From Chitinophagales bacterium (GTDB lineage: Bacteria; Bacteroidota; Bacteroidia; Chitinophagales; Chitinophagaceae): a stretch of DNA of 64,000 nt. Position numbers and translations under genes: made by a program. Below the pieces are notes generated by a model. It was not told the DNA's origin. It ran no database searches and saw nothing but the letters and a program-made list of their open reading frames with translations. The DNA lies in assembly GCA_017303395.1 (NCBI GenBank), contig JAFLBN010000003.1:124001-188000 (forward strand). The letters run 5' to 3'. Positions 51,166 through 58,972 of the stretch are shown here, one piece after another; position 1 is the stretch's first letter; each line of letters starts with the position of its first letter.

Positions 51166-52152
51166 CTATAATTCGTTGCCAGATGTAATATTATTTTCAA
51201 AACACTCTAGATTACTAAATGTTGTTTCGGCAATATTTGACAATGCTGTATCCGTCAAGAAGGCTTGATGGCTCGTAATTAGAACATTGTTAAATGTCAT
51301 AAGCCTTGCAATTATATCATCCTGCAAGATGTCTTCGGAATGGTCTTCAAAAAAAAGACAGATTTCTTCTTCATAAACATCCATTCCTAAGTACCCAATT
51401 TGTCCAGTTTTAAGTGCTTCTATTGCATCCTTAGTATTAACCAATGCTCCCCTGCTGGTGTTAATCAGCATTACGCCTTTTTTCATTTTTGATATACAAT
51501 TTTTGTCAATCAAATATTTTGTTTCAGGTACTAAAGGAGCATGAAGGGATATAATATCAGATTCCCTGCACAATGTTTCGCAATCTGTATAAATAGCCCC
51601 GTATTTATTTTGCAACTCTGTGTTTTCGGATTTATCATGAGCAAGAATCCGGCATCCAAACCCATTCATTATTTTAGCTACCACGCTTCCTATTTTTCCA
51701 GCACCGATAATACCTACTGTTTTCCCATGCACATCGAATCCAACCAATCCATCCAATGAAAAATTTTGCTCCATCACCCTGTTATGGGCACGTATCAATT
51801 TACGGTTTAAAGCAAGCATCAAAGCGACGGCATGTTCTGCGACAGCATAGGGAGAATATTCAGGGACACGAGCCACTTTTATATTTAGCCTTTTAGCTTC
51901 TGTAATATCTACATGGTTATAACCTGCTGAACGAAGGGCAAGAAATTTAACACCTGATTCTGCCAGGATTTGAAGGACTGGTGCAGATGCGTTATCACTT
52001 ACGAAAATAGAAACAGCATCATAGTTCTGGGCAAGAGAAGCGTTTTCAATGGTAAGTGGGCTGCTGATGTACTTCACATCATGTTTCCTATTAAATACCT
52101 TCTCCAGATAATATATTTCAAATTTGTTCGAACTATATACAGCTACTTTCAT
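51166..52152 (-). CDS. ldhA: D-lactate dehydrogenase-type 2-hydroxyacid dehydrogenase
   Basis: About 328 residues, with the start at 52152 (MKVAVYSSNKFEIYYLEK); an earlier in-frame ATG at 52194 adds 14 residues that overlap the upstream PEP-synthase remnant. The NAD-binding motif is VGIIGAGKIGSVVAKIM. The catalytic Arg is in LRSAGYNHVD, the Glu in GYLGMDVYEEE and the His in ITSHQAFL, as in D-LDH. It reduces pyruvate to D-lactate in fermentation. It stands in a stress or anaerobic cluster with PPK2. The iron-permease pseudogene begins at its stop codon. Confidence 0.88.
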   Translation of the reverse strand: MKVAVYSSNKFEIYYLEKVFNRKHDVKYISSPLTIENASLAQNYDAVSIFVSDNASAPVLQILAESGVKFLALRSAGYNHVDITEAKRLNIKVARVPEYSPYAVAEHAVALMLALNRKLIRAHNRVMEQNFSLDGLVGFDVHGKTVGIIGAGKIGSVVAKIMNGFGCRILAHDKSENTELQNKYGAIYTDCETLCRESDIISLHAPLVPETKYLIDKNCISKMKKGVMLINTSRGALVNTKDAIEALKTGQIGYLGMDVYEEEICLFFEDHSEDILQDDIIARLMTFNNVLITSHQAFLTDTALSNIAETTFSNLECFENNITSGNEL

Positions 52153-52208
52153 AGAAGATGATTTTATTCTTTCATTGTACAACCAAACCTCCATCAGATG
52201 CTATGGTA

Positions 52209-52355
52209 TTATCGTTTACAAATGAAGTCGGATTGGAGGAAAGTCAAATTTTGGCTTCTACTACTTCTTTCAGTTTCATTGAGGGAAGCGTTCTTGCCGC
52301 CTACAAGTGGAATATCTTTGATTCGTATTTCAGAAAAGTTCTTTATTAGTTTCAT
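52209..52355 (-). pseudogene. Phosphoenolpyruvate synthase, N-terminal remnant
   Basis: Read from an ATG at 52353-52355 on the minus strand, the first 26 codons are MKLIKNFSEIRIKDIPLVGG then KNASL, matching the ATP-grasp N-terminus of PEP synthase (the PLVGGKxASLGE motif). After KNASLNE the frame carries unrelated residues and a stop at 52209. Only 48 codons remain of about 800. It lies just before ldhA, so the larger gene was probably deleted. Confidence 0.65.
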
Positions 52356-52481
52356 ATCCGCATCTCAATTTGATAGTAAATTATTGTTTCACGTAAATTT
52401 CTAACATTATGAGGTATGTTCTAATAATGCTCTAAATTTTAGCATTGGTTTATTCATCTTATCCAAATTATTGTGGTCATA

Positions 52482-53063
52482 TTAATGTTGATAAGTACTT
52501 TCTAACAAATGATTGACCTTATACATTTTATGAAAAGAATCATACTCTGACACTTCATAGTTGCCATTGAAATTCTGATCCAAAAGGTCATGAAACTTAT
52601 GATTATCTGGGAAAGCCTCTTTTAAATTATTTATTGTTAACTGCTTGATTACGTCAAGAGGCAATATGCTGAAGTAATACTCACGCACTGTACTAAATCC
52701 CTTTCCTTTAGTAACATTTACTTCAGCAGTATAGACGATAATTTTCCCTGTCTCCACTATTTCATATTCTTTGCTTTTGTAAAATCTATACACTTTGTTA
52801 TTGCAATCCTTAAAGCCATAAATCTCATTTTTTAATAGCTTCTGATATTCCCCGTTATGTATGACAATAATGTAGGGCTTATTAAAAAACTCATTTAACC
52901 TTATCTTGTGTTTTTCAACACTGCAATCAATTTCATAAGTAAGTTTATGATTGTTGTAATCTGAAACACTCATATAAATACCACTTTTGTTGGTCTGAGC
53001 ATTACTGCTGTATACCAAAACTAAAAGATTAATTGCTGCTAACAGATATTTTTGTTTCATCAT
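52482..53063 (-). CDS. Exported protein of unknown function
   Basis: A 193-residue protein with a signal peptide (LLAAINLLVLVYSSNA). The mature part is polar and beta-rich, with two Cys and a repeated Tyr-Lys content (KVYRFYKSKEYEI, STVREYYFSILPLD). It has no motif known to me. It lies 7 bases after a DUF1622 gene, so the two are likely in one operon with PPK2. A stress-related role is only an inference from context. Confidence 0.6.
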   Translation of the reverse strand: MMKQKYLLAAINLLVLVYSSNAQTNKSGIYMSVSDYNNHKLTYEIDCSVEKHKIRLNEFFNKPYIIVIHNGEYQKLLKNEIYGFKDCNNKVYRFYKSKEYEIVETGKIIVYTAEVNVTKGKGFSTVREYYFSILPLDVIKQLTINNLKEAFPDNHKFHDLLDQNFNGNYEVSEYDSFHKMYKVNHLLESTYQH

Positions 53064-53070
53064 ACATTTT

Positions 53071-53388
53071 TTAGTTTTTCATTTCTTTGTGCATGAAGAA
53101 ACTTATTACAGAACGAATAGCAACTATCATGGCAAGTATATATAGTTCTTTAAGCACGGGGTTATGAATCGTATGAATAATATCAGCAGCCAGCATAAAA
53201 TCCAATCCCAAGAGCATGTATGAACTAAATGAGTACCGGATTTTTTCATCACTATTGCTATCGGATTTCTTGACCAACCTATTTAATTCCATTTTAATGA
53301 AATCAAATACAGTTAACAGAACGCCCCAAATAATAATACAACTTCCTGCTATGCTGATACCGATGGCTATGTAGTTAAATACTTGCAC
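53071..53388 (-). CDS. DUF1622 family inner membrane protein
   Basis: A 105-residue membrane protein with three helices: IAIGISIAGSCIIIWGVLL, then LLGLDFMLAADIIHTIHNP, and ELYILAMIVAIRSVISFF. The motif GLDFMLAADII is characteristic of DUF1622, whose function is unknown. It begins 10 bases after the stop of the PPK2 gene and is followed closely by the exported protein at 52482, in one likely operon. Confidence 0.85.
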   Translation of the reverse strand: MQVFNYIAIGISIAGSCIIIWGVLLTVFDFIKMELNRLVKKSDSNSDEKIRYSFSSYMLLGLDFMLAADIIHTIHNPVLKELYILAMIVAIRSVISFFMHKEMKN

Positions 53389-53398
53389 TTGACGTTTT

Positions 53399-54136
53399 TT
53401 AAACCGGGTACTTCAATTTTAAATGATCTAGTGTATCAACAATAGTTTTTGCTACCAAATAATTCCGGTATTGTTTATCATCGGCAGGAACAATATACCA
53501 GGGAACTTGTGAGCTGCAACGATTCAATATGCGCTCGTAGGCCTGCATGTAGTCCTGCCACTTTTTTGACTCCGTCGTATCAGATTTCTTATATTTCCAT
53601 TTTTTTAGAGGGTCGATTTTTCGTTTCTCTAGTCTTTTATTTTGTTCTTTTTTACTTATATGCAAATAAAATTTCAAAATAATGGTTCCGTTATCTACTA
53701 ATTCCTGCTCAAAAGAATTTATGTAATCATATCGGCGCTCTATCAGGTCTTTGTTTAATGACTGGTGAACTGAAGGGATTAGTATATCTTCATAGTGCGA
53801 CCGATTAAATATCTGGATGCGCCCTTTCTCAGGCAATTGTTGGTAAATACGCCATAAAAAATCATGTTTCTTTTCTTTATCGCATGGCTCTATAAATGAA
53901 TATGCATGTACGCCAAGTGGATTAATACAGGAAAACACATGACGTATCGTACTATCTTTTCCTGATGTATCCATCCCCTGAAAAATAATCAGCATGCTTC
54001 TGTCAGCATTTGCATAAAACAAGTGCTGCAGTGCGAACATTCTTTCTCTGAGCGATGAAAGCTTTTTGTTCAAAGTATGTTTGCTTATTTTTTGCCCAGC
54101 TATGGCATTTATCTTATCTAATTTTATCTGTTTCAT
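53399..54136 (-). CDS. ppk2: Polyphosphate kinase 2 family protein
   Basis: A 245-residue cytosolic enzyme with a P-loop (GMDTSGKDST, residues 54-63) and lid motif FNRSHYEDILIPSVH. It uses polyphosphate to phosphorylate nucleotides, or the reverse. Length fits the short PPK2 class (about 240-300 residues). A conserved second Walker-like motif follows (NSFEQELVDNGTIILKF). It lies before DUF1622 on the same strand and links to stress energy metabolism with D-LDH and the lost PEP synthase. Confidence 0.9.
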   Translation of the reverse strand: MKQIKLDKINAIAGQKISKHTLNKKLSSLRERMFALQHLFYANADRSMLIIFQGMDTSGKDSTIRHVFSCINPLGVHAYSFIEPCDKEKKHDFLWRIYQQLPEKGRIQIFNRSHYEDILIPSVHQSLNKDLIERRYDYINSFEQELVDNGTIILKFYLHISKKEQNKRLEKRKIDPLKKWKYKKSDTTESKKWQDYMQAYERILNRCSSQVPWYIVPADDKQYRNYLVAKTIVDTLDHLKLKYPV

Positions 54137-54189
54137 TGCTTCATTATATCAGGTGACTTATCGTGAACATATAAATTCTGTTATCATTG

Positions 54190-54732
54190 TCATTCACTAT
54201 ATTTACCCAGAATGATGTCGACAAACTGAATTGTGATTACCCTTTCATTGCTATTAAAATTCCATCCGAAGTCATTAAGATCAATTGTAAATCTTCCGCT
54301 AAGCATACAGGATGTTTTACTGCCATTGATATGCTCTAGTATTGCTGTAAATTGGATGGGGTTTCCTTTCTTGTTAAGAACAAGCACTCCTTCTATTGGA
54401 AAAATCTGTTTAGGATGATTTTTAGTGGGGACACTGATTACATCCATTTTCATATTCATTCTTCCAGTAAAGCCTATTTGATCTATTGTTTCTTTAAGAA
54501 TGATATTTAATGAATCATTATTGGAAACAATAGAGGATACAGGTAGTTGCATGTTGAAAGTCGCATTGTCATAGTTAACCTGCAGATTAAGATGCTTGCT
54601 TTCCGCATGTGTTGAAGCCCCGTTAAATATTCCAGTGATCGTTATTGCTCCCATATCCGTTCGGTAGTAGGGCTGTGAATAGCCTTTAAGACACAACAAC
54701 AAAAGGACGAGAATGGTTAATGACTTTTTCAT
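54190..54732 (-). CDS. YceI-like exported protein
   Basis: A 180-residue protein with a signal peptide (LTILVLLLLCLKGYS). The rest is a lipocalin-like beta-barrel with ESKHLNLQVNYDNATFNMQL and DQIGFTGRMNMKMDVI, and an end pattern FNSNERVITIQFVDIIL, similar to YceI-like isoprenoid-binding proteins. The usual YceI tripeptides are weak, so the call is moderate. It stands alone before the stress cluster. Confidence 0.55.
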   Translation of the reverse strand: MKKSLTILVLLLLCLKGYSQPYYRTDMGAITITGIFNGASTHAESKHLNLQVNYDNATFNMQLPVSSIVSNNDSLNIILKETIDQIGFTGRMNMKMDVISVPTKNHPKQIFPIEGVLVLNKKGNPIQFTAILEHINGSKTSCMLSGRFTIDLNDFGWNFNSNERVITIQFVDIILGKYSE

Positions 54733-55331
54733 TATACTATTTTGCTTCTTTGCGAGAACTCATGCATGCATACGCTAACATTTGATTAACATTACCCTTG
54801 AGTCATATGCCGTTTATTCACTTATTACAAGGTATACATTTGCATAGCAATGGTTGTTAGCTTTATTGCATATTTTGTTTGAAATTTTGCAGTGATAATT
54901 CATCTTATTCCTGATTATGTTAGACTTCCACAGAATAATTTTAAACCCCTTTCATTAGCGGTCTTTTATCTTACTTTCCCTATATCCACTACTCCACTAC
55001 CATTAATTTACTATAGTGTAAATTATCTTCTTGCTCTGCATTTATTAATGACGAACAGCATGTGAAATTATGATATTCGTCATGTTTTGATTTTTAATAC
55101 GTAGGTAGTATTGTCGTGAGAAAGATATTTTTGCATGAGTGCTTAGCAAAGCCCTTCGGACATATACTTGAGCATATCTTAACACAGGGTACCAAACGAA
55201 AGAAAATCTTAGTATAAATGAGCAAAATATTGTTGCACTTTGCTTCAGGTTTAATCGACATTAGCGTTGGCTACCAATGGTACAATGATATATAAAAGTC
55301 AAGGGTTGAGAACCATTGAAAACTACTATTT
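54733..55331. other. Intergenic region with a shared palindrome
   Basis: About 600 bases between divergent genes. It is AT-rich, without a coding frame. ATGATATTCGTCAT at 55070-55083 is a palindrome of the ATGAY-N4-RTCAT type that also occurs twice at 58846-58882. It may be a regulator site for the ATP-cone gene at 55332, or for the YceI-like gene. Confidence 0.35.
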
Positions 55332-56201
55332 ATGAAACACAAACATTTTCGCGTAACAAAGGCATCAGGAAATAAAGCTACATTTTCTGTGGATCAGTTA
55401 CGACATTCATTGCTAAGGTCGGGGGCCGATAATCAGCGGGTTGAATCTATCATAGATAAAATTATCAGAGAATCTTATGAAGGTATACCCACAAAACTGA
55501 TTTATCGTAAAGCTTATTCTTTGTTGAAAGGATTACCAAATGCTGAAGCTTCCAGATACAAATTAAAAAATGCTATTCTTGAACTTGGTCCAACCGGATT
55601 TCCTTTCGAACAGTTTATTGGCAGGTTGCTTAAACATATGGGATATGAAGTAAAGGTGGGACAAGTGGTTAAAGGGCATTGTGTAACGCATGAAGTAGAT
55701 GTAATAGCCCAAAAAGACCAGGAGCATTTTATGATTGAATGTAAATTCCACAATCAAAAAGGCTTTAACTGCGATGTAAAAATCCCACTTTATATCAGTG
55801 CACGTTTCTGGGATATCGAAAAGAACTGGAAAAAACTGAATGGCCATGAAAATAAAATACACCAGGCATGGCTTGTTACAAACACAAGGTTTTCTGATGA
55901 TGCTATAAGTTACGGTTTGTGCTCAGGATTAAAACTTATAGGTTGGGATTTTCCAAAAGGGAACAGCTTAAAGGATCTCATTGACAGGAATGGTTTGCAT
56001 CCTATCACTAGCTTATCCACTCTTACTAAATTCGAAAAGCAAACCTTGCTTGACAATGACATAGTTCTATGTTCTGAATTGAAAAATGCAATGAGTTTGC
56101 TTTCTAAAATAGTTTCATCCGAAGAAAGAGTAAAAAAGATAGACACTGAATGCCACCATTTATGTACTGAAATGTCAAGGGCCGGTAGTGTATCAGTTTA
56201 A
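55332..56201 (+). CDS. ATP-cone domain protein with Mrr-like restriction endonuclease domain
   Basis: A 289-residue protein. Residues 1-90 form an ATP-cone (FRVTKASGNKATFSVDQLR, RKAYSLLKG), a nucleotide-sensing helical domain known in NrdR and ribonucleotide reductases. Residues 92-150 form a PD-(D/E)XK nuclease core: G-Y-E-V, D123 in HEVDVIA, and E136-x-K138 in MIECKFHN. A C-terminal helical part with Cys and His (about 275-290) follows. The pair suggests DNA cleavage gated by nucleotide state, as in restriction or defence. It is in front of the MerC gene but convergent, so its partner is not evident. Confidence 0.75.
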   Translation: MKHKHFRVTKASGNKATFSVDQLRHSLLRSGADNQRVESIIDKIIRESYEGIPTKLIYRKAYSLLKGLPNAEASRYKLKNAILELGPTGFPFEQFIGRLLKHMGYEVKVGQVVKGHCVTHEVDVIAQKDQEHFMIECKFHNQKGFNCDVKIPLYISARFWDIEKNWKKLNGHENKIHQAWLVTNTRFSDDAISYGLCSGLKLIGWDFPKGNSLKDLIDRNGLHPITSLSTLTKFEKQTLLDNDIVLCSELKNAMSLLSKIVSSEERVKKIDTECHHLCTEMSRAGSVSV

Positions 56202-56213
56202 AAAAAAGCATAA

Positions 56214-56792
56214 TTAACAGCACTTTTCTCCTGATTGAATTGGTGGGCATTTCACTGTACCGTAACTACAAAACACACAACAATCCCCCTCCTTTGGCTT
56301 TAATCTTGAATGACAACTTTCACATTCATAGAAATATTGACAAGCGTCTACAGGCATTGTTTCTTCTTTTTTATGTCCACATATAGGACATGTAATAATT
56401 GATAGCAATTCCATATTTCTATTTTTGTTATGTAATCTCACCCAATAATAATCCAGAACAGAAGCTAATAATAATCCAACCATACCGGTATATAAAAGTA
56501 TAGTCCAATAATCAGCATCTATGAATAAATAACTATAATATATCAAAATTGCGCTTAGTATAGCTACCACTAAAGGCCAAATATACTTATGCATACGATA
56601 GGAAAAAGATAATCCAAGTAGAGATATTAAAACTAAGCCCAGGAATACCCACATCGTCCACCCACCAAATAATTCAAAACTTCCTAAACCAAAAGCTGCA
56701 AGTACAAATCCAAATAGTGGGAAACAACAAGGTGACGCCATAGCCGTCATAAATAAAACAATCGTACTTATTTTATCAACTTGAAATCGCAT
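56214..56792 (-). CDS. MerC domain protein fused to a GDCCVFCSYG zinc-ribbon-like module
   Basis: A 192-residue protein. Residues 1-125 are a MerC-type membrane domain with four helices and the Cys pair ASPCCFPLFGF, used in mercury or copper uptake. After this comes a soluble tail (about 130-192) with TCPICGHKKEE, CESCHSRLKP and GDCCVFCSYGTVKCPP, a Bacteroidota metal-binding module. Both parts are intact. In other species the GDCCVFCSYG module is a separate small protein, so the fusion is noteworthy. It may load metal from the MerC channel to the tail in the cytoplasm. Confidence 0.82.
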   Translation of the reverse strand: MRFQVDKISTIVLFMTAMASPCCFPLFGFVLAAFGLGSFELFGGWTMWVFLGLVLISLLGLSFSYRMHKYIWPLVVAILSAILIYYSYLFIDADYWTILLYTGMVGLLLASVLDYYWVRLHNKNRNMELLSIITCPICGHKKEETMPVDACQYFYECESCHSRLKPKEGDCCVFCSYGTVKCPPIQSGEKCC

Positions 56793-56824
56793 ATATTTAA
56801 AGTTACAAGAAAAGGCGGCATTTA

Positions 56825-56911
56825 TCAGCCTTCGTATTTATCAATCAACTTTACAATATCTTCTATCTTCCAAGGTCTGTCTGTTAGCTTGGTTTCTATT
56901 GCCAGGTAACC
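56825..56911 (-). pseudogene. Possible transposase C-terminal remnant
   Basis: On the minus strand a short frame reads GYLAIETKLTDRPWKIEDIV followed by KLIDKYEG and a stop. The pattern 'P-A-[I/M]-x-x-x-L-T-D-x-x-W-x-[I/L]-E-[D/E]-[I/L]' is typical of the end of IS-type DDE transposases. A stop precedes it, so only the tail is left. No inverted repeats were found. The evidence is weak but it suggests that mobile DNA once shaped this end of the region. Confidence 0.3.
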
Positions 56912-57030
56912 CTATTGAAATTGATATGAATTTACGAACTGATGACACTACCAAGGATCAGACAATTGAATTGATAAAAATAAAGAGGCTGCTTCACTGC
57001 CGAAGCAACCCCATACCAATAAAAATATGC

Positions 57031-58722
57031 TTATTCGATCAAAACATTCTTAGAAAATTTCTTATCGCTTGCAGCAATTGTGATTACATAGAGTCCTTTG
57101 TTCCATGCAGAAGTATTCAAGGTAACGGAGGTCGCTTTAGAAGTAGTATTATATATTTCCCTTCCCAGCAAGTCTTTTACTTGTATTACATAAAGCTCAC
57201 CCTGATTGTTTTCTTTTACACTTATGGTGATCCTATCTTTTGCGGGATTAGGATAAATGGATATGCCTCCTTCAGCAATAACATTTTTAATATCGAGGCT
57301 ACCAGATGGCATTACCAAAAATTGCCCCATCATGCCATCGTCCTCATGCATTAAAATATGACAGTGATATACGTAAGGAGTAGTACTGTCCGCAAAATCC
57401 TCAAATTTTACAATGAATTTCACTGTTCCCATAGGAGGTACCATCACTACATCTTTTTTGCCAGCTTCTTTTGCTGAAGGTTTATTGCCATTTATACTCA
57501 AAATATTGAACTGAACGTCGTGTATGTGGAAAGGATGTGCGACCATTGTTTGGTTATCCAGTTCCCATATTTCAATATTATTCAGCGGTATTTTGTAGTC
57601 GATTCTGTTCTCATTGTAGCTACTATCGTTGAAGTAAAAAGGTCCGTCCATCACCATCATGTTATCAGCGGTGAAGTTGATCTTTCTTGTGGCATTAGCC
57701 TGCGAAGCGCTAAGCGTAGTTTGAGGAATCAGGGTAGAAGGAATGGTTGTAATAGGATTAGCTGTTTGTGTTACTACATTTAGCTTGAGAATGTTAAAGT
57801 CTATACCATTCAGGGGACTGTTCATTGGAGGTCCTCCAGGCATTAGCATGGTTGGACCGCCTTGTACACCCGTAGGGAGTTCAGATGCATAACTCATCAG
57901 ATAAAGCGTTTGTCCATTCATTCCTGTAAGATCCAAAAGAATTTCAGCGCGTTCACCTGGCGATAGTCTTATACGAGTTACTAAAACGGGTGCTGAAAGT
58001 AAACCGCCATCGTTTCCGATAACGTAAAAAGACTTGTTAGTAGTAAACCCGAAATTAAAGTTACGTTCACCTGACGCATTGAGTAATCTCATTCTTATTA
58101 CCTGGGCTGGCGCGTTAAGATATGGATCCAATGTACCGTTTACTAAAAGTATACTATCTTCCATACCTCTTTCATCAATCTGGTTTTGTCGATCGAATTG
58201 CATAGATTGAACAACAATCGGGAAATCATCCACGCCATATTTTCTGGGGATTGGCAACGCATTTTCTGCATTATCGCGCACAATAATTAGCCCGGCGGCA
58301 CCTCTTAATGCCTGTAAGGCAGTCTTCATATGGAGGTGAGGGTGGTACCAGTAGGTTGCTGCATTATTCATAATTAGGAACTGAGGGTTCCAACTCATGC
58401 CAGGCATAATGTTTTGTCTTGGGCCATCATTAGTTGGAGCCACATGTAATCCATGCCAGTGAATATTGGTCGTATCACCTATCTGATTATTGACTGTAAT
58501 ATTGACATTAGTTCCCTTTTGCATGAGGAGCGTAGGCCCTAAATAAGCGTTGGAGTTAAATGCCAAGGTAGCTGTTTTATTCCCCGGCAAGAACTGTACA
58601 CTATCCTTATGCATCGTTAAAGAAAATGTATTTCCGGAAAGTGTATCTGGAATATACAATGGTTGTTGTGCAGTTGCTGCTACTGAAGTGCATAACAAGC
58701 CCGCAAGCAATTTTCTTTTCAT
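57031..58722 (-). CDS. Secreted multicopper oxidase with T9SS sorting domain (second copy)
   Basis: A 563-residue oxidase, with signal peptide (1-18). The ligands are HWHG at 88-91, WYHPHLH, HPFHIHDVQF and YHCHILMHEDDGMMG, and the T9SS domain begins at ISIYPNPAKDRITI. It closely resembles the oxidase at 36536 in size, layout and motifs, so a duplication or two imports of one family are likely. It would oxidise Cu(I) at the surface. Two or three palindromes lie upstream at 58846-58882. Confidence 0.9.
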   Translation of the reverse strand: MKRKLLAGLLCTSVAATAQQPLYIPDTLSGNTFSLTMHKDSVQFLPGNKTATLAFNSNAYLGPTLLMQKGTNVNITVNNQIGDTTNIHWHGLHVAPTNDGPRQNIMPGMSWNPQFLIMNNAATYWYHPHLHMKTALQALRGAAGLIIVRDNAENALPIPRKYGVDDFPIVVQSMQFDRQNQIDERGMEDSILLVNGTLDPYLNAPAQVIRMRLLNASGERNFNFGFTTNKSFYVIGNDGGLLSAPVLVTRIRLSPGERAEILLDLTGMNGQTLYLMSYASELPTGVQGGPTMLMPGGPPMNSPLNGIDFNILKLNVVTQTANPITTIPSTLIPQTTLSASQANATRKINFTADNMMVMDGPFYFNDSSYNENRIDYKIPLNNIEIWELDNQTMVAHPFHIHDVQFNILSINGNKPSAKEAGKKDVVMVPPMGTVKFIVKFEDFADSTTPYVYHCHILMHEDDGMMGQFLVMPSGSLDIKNVIAEGGISIYPNPAKDRITISVKENNQGELYVIQVKDLLGREIYNTTSKATSVTLNTSAWNKGLYVITIAASDKKFSKNVLIE

Positions 58723-58845
58723 TGGTTAAACTTTAGAAGTATTAACGAAAAATACCGGACAATTATTTTATGATCTATTGTATTTACGGGCCATAAAAGC
58801 TAATTGTAGTCAACTTCTAATTTCAAATTCTCCAACGTATTAAAA

Positions 58846-58882
58846 CATGACAAAAATCATGAACTGTGATGATTTACGTCAT
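58846..58882. promoter_or_regulatory. Two palindromes of ATGAY-N4-RTCAT type upstream of the oxidase gene
   Basis: ATGACAAAAATCAT (58847-58860) and ATGATTTACGTCAT (58869-58882) are both 14-bp palindromes with the same half-sites, and ATGATATTCGTCAT occurs again at 55070-55083. They stand about 125-160 bases before the start at 58722. They are consistent with a dimeric CRP/FNR-type or other regulator, but the regulator is not known from this window. Confidence 0.4.
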
Positions 58883-58972
58883 GCACCTTATTGATCACTA
58901 TTATCAGCTGATTAAATCAGCTTAAAGCCTTTATTGTGTAATTGATAAGGCTTGGACATTTGCACGTCACTG

